Shown one piece after another: positions 8,266-15,772 of a stretch of 36,775 bases of DNA. The stretch's first letter is position 1, and each line of letters begins with the position of its first letter. The notes below the pieces were generated by a model. That model had not been told where the DNA came from. It searched no databases and saw nothing but the letters and a program-made list of their open reading frames with translations. A program made the translations under genes and the position numbers. The DNA is from Candidatus Anaerobiospirillum stercoravium (GTDB taxonomy: Bacteria > Pseudomonadota > Gammaproteobacteria > Enterobacterales > Succinivibrionaceae). The DNA is taken from assembly GCA_019113025.1 (NCBI GenBank), contig DXIF01000232.1, positions 1-36,775 on the forward strand, written 5' to 3'.

Positions 8266-8508
8266 TTACTCCTGGTGAGCCTTGATGTAGTCAATAGCAG
8301 CCTGCACGGTGTTGATCTGCTCGGCTTCCTCATCAGGGATCTCAGTCTCGAACTCTTCCTCTAAAGCCATGACCAGCTCTACAGTGTCTAACGAGTCAGC
8401 GCCGAGGTCATTGACAAAAGATGCCTCTGGGACGACATCCTCAGGCTTAACGCCTAACATGTCAATAATAATCTTCTTTACGCGCTCTTCAATGTTGTTA
8501 TCGCTCAT
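8266..8508 (-). CDS. acpP: Acyl carrier protein
   Basis: 80-residue, strongly acidic four-helix protein that carries growing acyl chains. The phosphopantetheine attachment site is Ser39 in [18 protein letters not shown], and the helix II recognition surface is intact. E. coli ACP is 78 residues. On the minus strand GGGA lies 6 bases before the ATG. Long spacers on both sides (744 and 420 bases), a candidate -10 element upstream and a terminator downstream suggest that acpP has its own transcript, in keeping with the high level needed. It sits between fabG and fabF as in most Gammaproteobacteria. Confidence 0.98.
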   Translation of the reverse strand: MSDNNIEERVKKIIIDMLGVKPEDVVPEASFVNDLGADSLDTVELVMALEEEFETEIPDEEAEQINTVQAAIDYIKAHQE

Positions 8509-9252
8509 TTTTTCCCGTCAGAGTGCTACTGCACCTCTGTCCTATAGTTAGTCACCCAACGCAATGTTGGTGAAAAGAAATCTTGACTTGAGTGCGCAGC
8601 ACGCACAAGTACCAGCAAATACTCGCGCCCACGCCTCATTCCGCAAAAACTGTTCTCACCACCAAAAATCAAGCGGCCCGATAAGGGTCATCCCGTGCCG
8701 AGCGCAACGCGCGCTCCCACAAGCTCAGGCTCTTATCTAACCCGATTTGGCTGACTCAACTACCGCTCTTAGCGTAGAGAAAGTTGGAACAGCATACGCC
8801 CCAAGGCCACCATCACTGCAAGACAGCGCAAGGCTGCGCCCTCATCGGTAATGCCCTGCATCGGTAGCGCCGGAGGCGGCGACAGTATCGGCACCCTCAA
8901 ACAGGTCACGGCTAGAACCTCAAGGCCCCACAATCGTGATGTTTAACGGTCAGCACCAAGAACTGTTCGCGGCAAATTATATACAAGAATGGCGCTTATT
9001 GGTAGACCGCTAGGCCCCAAACGACGCCCTTTTTTAATTACTTTGGGCAAGTTCACACAAAGCCCACGGGACGCCTTTAAGGCGCCCCTAAGCTGCCCAC
9101 AAGCCCGCCTCACGGCGGGCCCAACCGGTGACTCAAGCACCGTCACTGGTATGGCAGTGGCCCTCTGTAGACAGGCACAGCTACCGCTGCCGCTAAAGCT
9201 ACCGCAACAGCTACAGCAACAGCAACAGCTACAGCTACAGCTACCACAGCAG
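8509..9252. other. 744-bp fabG-acpP spacer
   Basis: Contains the 6-bp repeat tract after fabG (9178-9257), a GCCCGCC-TCAC-GGCGGGC-type hairpin at about 9113-9130, an oligo-T run at 9030-9036, and the candidate -10 at 8976-8981. The remaining 460 bases form an unusually long acpP leader. I see no gene; the Cys-rich and Gln-rich frames here are products of the repeat. Confidence 0.5.
8976..8981 (-). promoter_or_regulatory. Candidate -10 element for acpP
   Basis: TATAAT on the minus strand within TTGTATATAATTTG. No good -35 hexamer at 16-18 bases. It would give a leader of about 460 nt, so a closer promoter may exist. Confidence 0.35.
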
Positions 9253-9257
9253 CTACA
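9178..9257. repeat. Degenerate 6-bp tandem repeat running into the fabG stop codon
   Basis: On the plus strand GCTACA/GCAACA/GCTACC units follow each other for about 80 bases. Read on the minus strand in the fabG frame, the units give TAG, CTG and TTG codons, so the true TAG stop (9253-9255) is followed by several further in-frame TAG codons. Confidence 0.75.
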
Positions 9258-9996
9258 TGTACAGACCACCATTGACGTCAAGGGTGGTGCCGGTGATGTA
9301 CTTAGCGCCATCGGAGGCTAAGAACAAGGCGGCAGCGGCGATATCCTCGCCCTGACCAAAGGCCCCTAAAGGAATGTTCTTTAAGTAGCCTTCCTTGATA
9401 TCCTCGTGCAAGGATGCGGTCATATCCGACTCGATAAAGCCCGGGGCGATGCAGTTAACGGTGACGTTACGCGAGCCTAATTCCTTAGCGAGGCTCTTGG
9501 TAAAGCCGATGAGACCGGCCTTAGCCGCGGCGTAATTGCACTGGCCGAAATTGCCCATCTCGCCCACCACCGAGGTGATATTGATGATACGCCCGGCGCG
9601 CTTGCGCATCATGCCGCGCATAAAGAGCTGCGAGAGCTTGGCCACTGCCGTTAAGTTGCAGGCGATAACCGCGTTCCAGTCCTCATCCTTCATCTTCATG
9701 AAGAGGCCATCGCGGGTGATACCAGCGTTGTTGACCAGAATGTCGACCTTATCCCCGGCCTTGGCCTCGACCGTGGCGACAAAGTCCTCAAAGGTCTCAG
9801 GCGCGAGCGCATTTAAGACCACGCCATAGCCCTTACCGGCCAAGTACTCGCTGATGCTGTCCGCGCCGCTTTGCGAGGTGGCAGTACCGATGACGGTGGC
9901 GTTAGCCTGAGCAAAGCTTTGGGCAATGACCTTACCGATACCACGGCTGGCGCCCGTTACTAACACGATCTTACCGGTGAAATCCAAACTAAACAT
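9253..9996 (-). CDS. fabG: 3-oxoacyl-[acyl-carrier-protein] reductase
   Basis: 247-residue short-chain dehydrogenase that reduces beta-ketoacyl-ACP with NADPH. The Rossmann motif TGASRGIG is at residues 14-21, NNAG at 89-92, and the catalytic Ser142, Tyr155 and Lys159 lie in TSVVGEMGNFGQCNYAAAK. The usual FabG ending GTTLDVNGGLYM is present. Two adjacent starts exist, GTG (9999) and ATG (9996); AAGGAG lies 5 bases before the ATG but only 2 before the GTG, so ATG is chosen. Only 42 bases separate it from fabD, the tightest join of the cluster, so fabD-fabG are surely co-transcribed. The stop codon abuts a hexamer repeat. Confidence 0.97.
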   Translation of the reverse strand: MFSLDFTGKIVLVTGASRGIGKVIAQSFAQANATVIGTATSQSGADSISEYLAGKGYGVVLNALAPETFEDFVATVEAKAGDKVDILVNNAGITRDGLFMKMKDEDWNAVIACNLTAVAKLSQLFMRGMMRKRAGRIINITSVVGEMGNFGQCNYAAAKAGLIGFTKSLAKELGSRNVTVNCIAPGFIESDMTASLHEDIKEGYLKNIPLGAFGQGEDIAAAALFLASDGAKYITGTTLDVNGGLYM

Positions 9997-10041
9997 CACT
10001 GCTCCTTAAAACGAACCAAAACTACTGAGCAAAGCAACCAG

Positions 10042-10983
10042 CTACTCAGCCAGCGCGGCCATGACCTTATCTAATTCCTCGGCCGAGGCCAGATTGAAGG
10101 TCGCGAGGCTACGGTCAATCTTGCGATTTAAGCCCGTTAAGACGCGGCCGGGACCAACCTCGATTAAAGCCTCGATGCCGTCGGCCTTCATCTTCTGCAC
10201 CGACTCAACCCAGCGCACCGAGCCGATGAGCTGCTTAACCAAGCAGTCGACGATCGCAGCGCTTGCAGTAACTGGAGCGGCCGTGACATTGGCATAAACC
10301 GGAATCGCAGCATCGTTGAGCTTAAGCTCAGCTAAAGCGGCGGCGAGCTTATCGGCGGCGCTTTGCATCATTGGGCAGTGTGATGGTACCGACACGGCTA
10401 ATGGTACGCAGCGCCGGGCGCCCTTAGCAGTAAAGATTTCACCGGCCCGGGCTACGGCATCCTTAGCACCGGAAATTACGACCTGACCTGGAGTGTTGAA
10501 GTTAGCAGCCCAGACGCCATCATCAGGCTGAGAGGCCTCAGCGCAGCCTGCAATCACGACGTCATCGTCCAAGCCCAAGACCGCCATCATGGCCCCAACG
10601 CCAGCCGGTACTGCTTCCTGCATGGCCTGACCACGTAGGCGAACTAAGCGCACCGCATCGGCAAAGTCTAAGGCACCTGCCGCAACTAAGGCCGAGTACT
10701 CGCCCAGGGAGTGGCCGGCTACAGCCGAGGGAGCTCCGTCACCTAAGGCCGCCTTAAAGGCGCGATAAGCGGCAATCGACGCCGTTAAAATGGCAGGCTG
10801 AGTGATCTCAGTCTTATTGAGCTCGATCTCAGGGCCCTCGAGCACGATTTGCTTTAAGTCATAGCCTAAAGCCTCGTTAGCCTCAGCAAAGGTCTGGGCC
10901 ACGATCTCGTTGCTCATAAAGGTAGCTAACATACCTACCGACTGGGAGCCTTGACCTGGGAATACGACTGCAAATGACTTCAT
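10042..10983 (-). CDS. fabD: Malonyl-CoA:ACP transacylase
   Basis: 313 residues (E. coli 309). Loads malonate from CoA onto ACP. Visible are FPGQGSQ (oxyanion-hole Gln11), the nucleophile Ser92 in AGHSLGEYSALV, Arg117 in RLRGQAM, which binds the malonyl carboxylate, and His202 in VPSHCPMM. The ATG at 10983 is used; the TTG two codons upstream adds nothing conserved. No clear Shine-Dalgarno is visible ahead of it, which is unusual for this cluster. It lies 267 bases after fabH and 42 bases before fabG. Confidence 0.97.
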   Translation of the reverse strand: MKSFAVVFPGQGSQSVGMLATFMSNEIVAQTFAEANEALGYDLKQIVLEGPEIELNKTEITQPAILTASIAAYRAFKAALGDGAPSAVAGHSLGEYSALVAAGALDFADAVRLVRLRGQAMQEAVPAGVGAMMAVLGLDDDVVIAGCAEASQPDDGVWAANFNTPGQVVISGAKDAVARAGEIFTAKGARRCVPLAVSVPSHCPMMQSAADKLAAALAELKLNDAAIPVYANVTAAPVTASAAIVDCLVKQLIGSVRWVESVQKMKADGIEALIEVGPGRVLTGLNRKIDRSLATFNLASAEELDKVMAALAE

Positions 10984-11184
10984 AACCAATATCGCCGCAG
11001 GGCAAACCTACGGCTCTCTCCTATTTCACGCCCAGCGAAACCAAGCTGTCCCAGCAAACAGGCGCCACTAGCACCCCCTGCCAGCTGTCACCCTCAGTTC
11101 CCCTGCGCTTATGCCAAAGGTAGGTCTAAAACCACGAAAACTTCTAGCGCACGTCGCACCACGCCCGGGCGCAGACGGCGCAAA

Positions 11185-11258
11185 CTTAGCTGCGCCGACT
11201 TAACGCAGCGCGCCCGCTTAGTAGCACCCGCTGAACTTAGCTGCGCTTGCTTAGTAGC
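11185..11258. repeat. Imperfect ~48-bp duplication at the fabH 3' end, including its stop codon
   Basis: The words ACTTAGCTGCGC (about 11187 and 11235) and GCTTAGTAGC (about 11217 and 11249) recur in the same order. The second GCTTAGTAGC carries the fabH stop codon (TTA on the plus strand at 11251-11253). Confidence 0.5.
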
Positions 11259-12222
11259 GCACTAAGGCGGCACCCCACACGAAGCCACCGCCAAAGGACT
11301 CCAACAAGAGGTTGTGCCCGCGCTGAATGCGGCCTTGGCGAATGCCTTCATCTAAGGCCAGCGGCACTGACGCCGCCGAGGTGTTGCCCTGCTTATCCAA
11401 GGTGACAATCACCTGCGACATATCAAGCTTAAGCTTGCGCGCCGTGGCGGTAATGATGCGCAAATTGGCTTGGTGCGGCACCAAGAAATCAAGCTGCGAC
11501 TCATCCATGTGCGCCGCTTGTAAGGTGTCCTTAACCAAGGAGGCTAAGATGGTGACGGCATGCTTAAAGACGTCATTGCCCTTCATATAGAGGTAAGCAT
11601 CATCGTTGCTCTCACCTGCGGCTAAATCCTGCGGGCGACGCGGCAGCGGCAGGCGCAGTAAATCACCGCGCGATGGGTCCGACGACAGCTTAATGGCCAA
11701 GGTACCAGGCTCATCTGAGGCGCCTAAGACACAGGCGCCCGCACCGTCACCAAATAAGATCACGGTGGTACGGTCTTGATTGGAGCAGGCATGGGACAGC
11801 GAGTCCACGCCCACAATCAAGACGTGTTGAGCTTGGCCGCATAAAATCATATTGTGCGCCACGCTATAAGCGTAGCTAAAACCGGCACAAGCGGCGGCGA
11901 CATCAAAGGCGATCGGCGCGCTCATGCCTAAGGCGAGGGCAATCTCGCACGCGGTCGAAGGGAAGGCATTTTGCCCTGAAGTGGTAGCGCAGATCACCGC
12001 GTCAATGTCCGATGCGGCAAGGCCTGCGGCCTCTAAGGCCTGCGCGGCGGCCTTGGTGCCCATAAAGGATGCGGTCTCTTGGGGTGAGGCAATCCGGCGC
12101 TCATGGATACCAGTACGCTCAACAATCCACGTGTCAGAGGTTTCAACCATCTGCTCCAAATCGGCATTAGTTCTAACTTGCGTTGGCAAATACCCGCCAG
12201 TACCTAAAATTCTGGTAAACAA
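11251..12222 (-). CDS. fabH: 3-oxoacyl-[acyl-carrier-protein] synthase III
   Basis: 323-residue KAS III, which starts fatty acid synthesis by condensing acetyl-CoA with malonyl-ACP. Cys112 (AAACAGFSYAYS), His250 (VPHQANLRII) and Asn280 (KQGNTSAASVP) form the catalytic triad. The C-terminal LLESFGGGFVWGAALVRY is family-typical. The start is taken as TTG at 12222, giving MFTRILGTGG, which aligns with the E. coli MYTKIIGTGS; a GGTGA lies just before it. A GTG at 12234 in the same frame would add four residues but has no ribosome-binding site. It is separated by about 270 bases from both plsX and fabD. Confidence 0.95.
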   Translation of the reverse strand: MFTRILGTGGYLPTQVRTNADLEQMVETSDTWIVERTGIHERRIASPQETASFMGTKAAAQALEAAGLAASDIDAVICATTSGQNAFPSTACEIALALGMSAPIAFDVAAACAGFSYAYSVAHNMILCGQAQHVLIVGVDSLSHACSNQDRTTVILFGDGAGACVLGASDEPGTLAIKLSSDPSRGDLLRLPLPRRPQDLAAGESNDDAYLYMKGNDVFKHAVTILASLVKDTLQAAHMDESQLDFLVPHQANLRIITATARKLKLDMSQVIVTLDKQGNTSAASVPLALDEGIRQGRIQRGHNLLLESFGGGFVWGAALVRY

Positions 12223-12435
12223 AACTATCACCACTTAGAAGAGAAGAAGAGAATGAGACACATGGTCGCAGCTACGGCACGAGGCAACCAAACAAACCAC
12301 AGCGCGCCCAAGACCTGAGACCTAATCTAAAAGAGCCATTGTGCCATTAATAGCGCCGTTTTGATAGCCTCAGCACAAAATTATCGGCTGAGAGCTCAGC
12401 CCACGCCGCGCCCGGCGGCGCCTCCGATCACACTA

Positions 12436-12481
12436 CCTGCCAAGGGCCGCGCCGCGCCCCCCTCGGCCCGTTGGTGGCAGG
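12436..12481 (-). other. Hairpin directly after plsX
   Basis: Outer arms CCTGCCA (12436-12442) and TGGCAGG (12475-12481), inner arms GGGCCG (12444-12449) and CGGCCC (12464-12469). It begins 10 bases after the plsX stop. No U-run follows on the minus strand, so it may be an mRNA 3' stabiliser or a weak attenuator. Confidence 0.45.
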
Positions 12482-12490
12482 ATGACGCAG

Positions 12491-13540
12491 CTATTGCGCC
12501 GTAAGGCGCTCTTGCATCTTAGCGGCAAGATTGGCTTGTGCCGCCCGCGCCGCCTCAACCATAGCAACAGCCAGCGCCTCCTTCCCGGCAGCGGCATGGG
12601 ACTTAACCACAATGCCATTGACGCCTAAGAGCACCGAGCCGTTGTACTGCCACGGCAAAAGCCAATCGGGGCGCGCCATCTTGGCAAAAAACTTCTTCAT
12701 ACCGGCGCTGCTCGCGTAGATATTGGCGACGCCTTCGGCGGCCTTGAGCGCAACATTACCGGTAAAGCCGTCGGTGACGATGACGTCGGCATCGTCATTG
12801 AAGATGCGGTTCGCCTCAATAAAACCGGTAAATTGCAAGGAACGATCTTGCTCCAAGATGTCCTTGGCGCGCTGAACCAAGGCATTGCCCTTGCCCAGCT
12901 CGACCCCGACATTAAGCAGCGCCAAGCGCGGATGGTCGCGCTCAAGCGACAGCTGGGCACAAGCATGGCCCAGGCAGGCAAAATCATATAAATCAGCCGC
13001 GGAGCAGGTGGCATTAGCGCCTAAATCGAGCATCAGGGCAAAGCGTTGCGGCCCCACCGGAATGCGCGCGGCAAAGCACGGGCGCACCCGCCCCGAGCGC
13101 GGGCATAGCCCCAGCTTACTCTTGAGTTTAACCTTAGCAGCGGAGAGCTGCTGCACCCCGAGGATGTGGCGCGCTAGCGTCACTAACGGCCCAGTGCCGC
13201 CACTTGAGAGCATGGCCTGCGCTTGGCCTGACTTGACGCACTCTAAGGCTTGCACCATCGCGCTGTGGGCGTAATTGGTCAAAACCGAGCGCGGCGCTTC
13301 ATCTTGGGGGATGCTTTGCTGCGCCAAGCGAAACTCATAGCGCTTTTTGTTGACTCCGGCCTTGGTGAGATCGAGCTCAAGCTGCGAGCTCCCGAAGACA
13401 ATGAGATAGAGGCTGGGATACAGGGCCAAAGCAAAGCGCACCGCATCGACTACCGGACGGGTATCTAACTGATGATCGCCGCCGGTACCATCCAAGGCGA
13501 CGGTACATTGCTCATTGGCGCTACCAGACAAAAGTGCCAT
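12491..13540 (-). CDS. plsX: Phosphate acyltransferase PlsX (divergent)
   Basis: 349 residues. PlsX converts acyl-ACP to acyl-phosphate for phosphatidic acid synthesis. Recognisable blocks are VALDGTGGDH near the N-terminus (usual form ALDAMGGD), SSGGTGPLVTLARHIL, a LDLGANATC strand, LLNVGVELGKGN, DVIVTDGFTGNVALKAAEG and LLGVNGIVVKSHAAAG. Several usually invariant positions differ (AMGG to GTGG, SAGNTGA to SSGGTGP, SHG to SHA), so this is a divergent member. GAGG lies 6 bases before the ATG at 13540; a longer frame upstream has no such site. It lies 510 bases after rpmF, behind a good terminator, so it probably has its own promoter. Position in the cluster settles the identity. Confidence 0.9.
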   Translation of the reverse strand: MALLSGSANEQCTVALDGTGGDHQLDTRPVVDAVRFALALYPSLYLIVFGSSQLELDLTKAGVNKKRYEFRLAQQSIPQDEAPRSVLTNYAHSAMVQALECVKSGQAQAMLSSGGTGPLVTLARHILGVQQLSAAKVKLKSKLGLCPRSGRVRPCFAARIPVGPQRFALMLDLGANATCSAADLYDFACLGHACAQLSLERDHPRLALLNVGVELGKGNALVQRAKDILEQDRSLQFTGFIEANRIFNDDADVIVTDGFTGNVALKAAEGVANIYASSAGMKKFFAKMARPDWLLPWQYNGSVLLGVNGIVVKSHAAAGKEALAVAMVEAARAAQANLAAKMQERLTAQ

Positions 13541-13660
13541 AAGTTTCCTCAACAACCAAACCCAAACCACGACTCTGCCGCCCCTACCATGATTAGAACC
13601 AGAGCGCAGAACCAGTGCAAATCAGCTTAGCAAAATCAGCTCAGGCTGTCGCCCATTGTT

Positions 13661-13683
13661 AGGTTAAGTTGCTAACTCAACCT
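13661..13683. promoter_or_regulatory. Candidate operator: 23-bp palindrome upstream of plsX
   Basis: AGGTTAAGTT-GCT-AACTCAACCT has 10-bp arms with one wobble pair and lies about 120 bases before the plsX start, flanked by A6. It matches neither the FadR nor the FapR site that I know. It could be an operator for the lipid genes or an RNA stem in the plsX leader. Confidence 0.4.
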
Positions 13684-13930
13684 AAAAAACGCAGGCCAAC
13701 CGCGTCCGCACACTGCCGTGCGCTGCCGCATACTGCCGTGCACAGTCGTGCGCTGCGTGCGTCTTGGCCCAAGGAGCACAAAGCACCAGAGAATCAAACC
13801 TACTTACAGAAAGGGAGTTGAGGAAAAGCCCGCGAGCTAGGAACCAGCACGGTTCCAGAGGGGAGCACAAAAAGAGAACTAGAGGGAGTTAGATGGAGCT
13901 AGAGGAAGCTCCGCAAGGAAAGCAGTGCGC

Positions 13931-13962
13931 TAAAAATACCAACGGGGCTCATGAGGCCCCGT
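13931..13962 (-). terminator. Terminator after rpmF
   Basis: On the minus strand ACGGGGC (13962-13956) and GCCCCGT (13948-13942) form a 7-bp stem, followed by TGGTATTTTTA. It lies about 90 bases after the rpmF stop, so most yceD/rpmF transcripts should end before plsX. Confidence 0.7.
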
Positions 13963-14050
13963 CGTGCAGATACTCTGCGAAATAGTGCAGCTCAGGCTGC
14001 TCTAGCGCTAAAGCAGGTGAGCGCAGCGTGGCTTGTCAGCCGAAGGTATC

Positions 14051-14236
14051 TTAGAAGTCTTCGCCACCCTTGAAGATAACCTTCTTACCACGATAGTAAC
14101 CCGAAGCAGTTACGTGGTGACGGATGTGGGTCTCACCCGATACGCTGTCCTTAGATAACTGTAAGGCAGTTAAAGCATCATGGGTACGACGCTTGTCACG
14201 ACGCGAACGGGATTGATGGTTCTGTGGAACGGCCAT
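14051..14236 (-). CDS. rpmF: 50S ribosomal protein L32
   Basis: 61 residues, basic; E. coli L32 has 57. [22 protein letters not shown] and the C-terminal [21 protein letters not shown] are diagnostic. AGGAG lies about 7 bases before the ATG. A canonical sigma-70 promoter (14461-14489) gives a leader of about 218 nt with two or three hairpins, and a terminator follows the gene. It is therefore expressed largely independently of yceD and plsX, although the yceD-rpmF-plsX order is conserved. Confidence 0.97.
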   Translation of the reverse strand: MAVPQNHQSRSRRDKRRTHDALTALQLSKDSVSGETHIRHHVTASGYYRGKKVIFKGGEDF

Positions 14237-14275
14237 TATAGTCTCCTAAACTATGTACTAAAGTCGCCTCAAGCC

Positions 14276-14323
14276 CCTAAGCTGTGGCGCAGCTTAGGCA
14301 CTTAGCACCGCCCCTGCGGTGCT
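14276..14323 (-). other. Two adjacent stem-loops in the rpmF leader
   Basis: Arms AGCACCGC (14304-14311)/GCGGTGCT (14316-14323) and CCTAAGCTG (14276-14284)/CAGCTTAGG (14290-14298), both perfect. They lie 40-90 bases before the rpmF start codon, within the transcript from the promoter at 14461. A third short stem, GGCTT-GGGA-AAGCC, lies at about 14430-14443. They could mediate translational control of L32; this is inference. Confidence 0.5.
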
Positions 14324-14460
14324 GCTTGTCTCTTTTGAGCAAGCCAAACGCAACCCAGCATAAAAACCTACTGGGGAGGGAGGCGCTTTGATGCTTATTT
14401 TGATCAAAAAAAGACAGTCACGACCATTGGGCTTTCCCAAGCCATGCTCGTGGACGCGTC

Positions 14461-14489
14461 ATTATAGAGAGAAAGGCACCCCGTTGCAA
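14461..14489 (-). promoter_or_regulatory. Sigma-70 promoter for rpmF
   Basis: On the minus strand TTGCAA (14489-14484), a spacer of exactly 17 bases, then TATAAT (14466-14461). This is the best-formed promoter in the window. Predicted start of transcription is near 14454. Confidence 0.65.
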
Positions 14490-14770
14490 GCTTGATCACA
14501 GTTTTCGCTGCGCTCCCATTGATCAAGTACCGTCCCACACGCCGCACTCCCCCAGCGCAAGCCCTACTGCGCCACAAGCAGCGCCGCAAGCTGCACTGCA
14601 AGCTGCAAGCTAAGCCGCAAACTGAGCCGCAAACTGCACTGCAAGCTGTTGCGCCCGCTACGGTCAAAGCAAGCTTAACTGATACGGGCTTTCCCCAGTA
14701 CTCTGCCACCTCACTGGGGCTAGACACGACCGGCTCGGCCCTATCTTGATCGCTCAGTCCAAGCTCCTTG

Positions 14771-14818
14771 CTTGCGCCAACTTAAGCCAACTTAAGCCTA
14801 CTTTTATCCTACTTAAGG
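14771..14818. repeat. 10-bp degenerate tandem repeat across the yceD stop codon
   Basis: Units CTTGCGCCAA, CTTAAGCCAA, CTTAAGCCTA, CTTTTATCCT and ACTTAAGG follow each other. The yceD stop (CTA on the plus strand, 14809-14811) falls in the last unit. Confidence 0.6.
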
Positions 14819-15348
14819 TTGCCCTTTAAGGCGGCCAAGGCTGCAAATGGGTTTTCCTTAGCCTCAGGCGCAACATCACCGTAGCTCCATTGCGTGCCAT
14901 GACGTAAGCAGGCTGGGTCATCCTCATCGTGGCGCGGGAAGGATGGGACCTCTAAGATCAGGCCGTCTTCGATTAGATCATAAAGGTCAATCTTGCCGGC
15001 GTCATTGCACTCGATAAACTCGTACTTATCGAGCAGATTGCAGGCCTTGGCGCGCTCATAGTCAGGCGTGAGCACAAACTCAAGGCACAGATGTTGGACA
15101 AATTCCGCGCCGCAGCGCTCACACACCAAGACCACATCAGCCTCAGCCTGACCTTTCACCAAGCGCATCGAGTTTAAGTCACGCTCAAAGGTGACGGTGG
15201 CGACCACCTCACCCTCAACGCGCACCACCGATTCAGTTAAGCGTGCGATGGCCTCAGGATCGAGGCGCGCGCTCTCATAGCGGGCATTAGCGCTGATGCA
15301 TTTATCAAGCTCGATTTCCCGGGGCAACAAAACCTTGGCATTATCCAT
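14809..15348 (-). CDS. yceD: YceD/DUF177 family protein (large ribosomal subunit accumulation protein)
   Basis: 179 residues (E. coli 173). Family marks are the CxxC pair in VLVCERCGAEF (about residues 75-85), the acidic DLYDLIEDGLILEVPSFPRHDE block, and the ending NPFAALAALKGNLK. A second Cys after the acidic block (DDPAC) may complete a metal site. Family members are implicated in 23S rRNA/large-subunit accumulation. The ATG at 15348 has GGAGG 6 bases upstream; the upstream in-frame ATG overlaps that site and is rejected. It lies first in the rpmF-plsX-fab cluster, as usual. Confidence 0.93.
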   Translation of the reverse strand: MDNAKVLLPREIELDKCISANARYESARLDPEAIARLTESVVRVEGEVVATVTFERDLNSMRLVKGQAEADVVLVCERCGAEFVQHLCLEFVLTPDYERAKACNLLDKYEFIECNDAGKIDLYDLIEDGLILEVPSFPRHDEDDPACLRHGTQWSYGDVAPEAKENPFAALAALKGNLK

Positions 15349-15772
15349 ACGCGTCCTCCGCATCTAAGCAACTAAGCACCGCGGCGTGCAAACTCTGCCC
15401 GCTGGCGCGCTCAAACTAGGCCAAAAACTGCGAAAAATCGCAAAAAATCGGGTCATTATCGCATGTCTGGGCGCAATTAGCGCAGAGTGCCGCCGCGCTT
15501 GTTACAATCAGAACCAAGCACAACTAAACAGAACCAAGCAGAACCCAGGCCCCACCAAGCCCAGGCCTGCCCAACTGAGCTCAACTAAGCTCAACTAAGC
15601 TCAACGAGCTCAACTGAACCTCAGCCGCTCAGACCTCTGGAGCGAACTTTGCTTAGCTCAAGGCCGCACTGGCCCTAAAAGGGCCCCTGGGTCATCAAAT
15701 TTTTGCCGCACGCGCAGCACAGCCTCCAACCTGCGCTCTGCTGCGCGCTGCCTTGCCCTGCCGGAGAGTGAG
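15349..15772. other. Divergent promoter region between yceD and an exported-protein gene
   Basis: On the minus strand TGCGATAAT (about 15455) is a candidate extended -10 for yceD. On the plus strand TACAAT at 15503-15508 is a possible -10 for the rightward gene. Between 15508 and 15620 is 10-bp periodic sequence. The remaining bases to the GGAG Shine-Dalgarno (about 15762) show nothing recognisable. Confidence 0.4.
15508..15620. repeat. 10-bp degenerate tandem repeat
   Basis: AGAACCAAGC/ACAACTAAAC-type decamers (15510-15545) are followed by repeated AAGCTCAACT decamers (about 15573-15620). Both blocks share a 10-base period, so they look like one drifting array. Confidence 0.6.

Larger units (their letters stand above)
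13541..14050. other. 510-bp rpmF-plsX spacer
   Basis: Holds the rpmF terminator (13931-13962), a purine-rich tract on the plus strand (about 13800-13920, with repeated GAGGGAGTTAGATGGAGCTAGAGG-like words), repeated GTGCGCTGCCG words at 13707-13760, and the 23-bp palindrome at 13661-13683. No gene. The plsX promoter is presumably here. Confidence 0.5.
14237..14808. other. 572-bp yceD-rpmF spacer: promoter, leader hairpins, repeats
   Basis: From right to left on the minus strand: a 10-bp degenerate repeat after yceD, a low-complexity tract of GCAAGCTGCACT/GCCGCAAACTGA words (about 14576-14650), the rpmF promoter (14461-14489) and leader hairpins (14276-14323). In E. coli this gap is very short. 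I see no gene. Confidence 0.5.

Noticed and set aside
9271-9282. TTGACGTCAA palindrome
   Set aside because: It lies inside the fabG coding sequence and lacks the central base of the TTGACCGTCAA pair; the codons explain it.
8943-9321. Cys-rich minus-strand and Gln-rich plus-strand frames after fabG
   Set aside because: Their unusual composition is produced entirely by the 6-bp repeat; they overlap the end of fabG.
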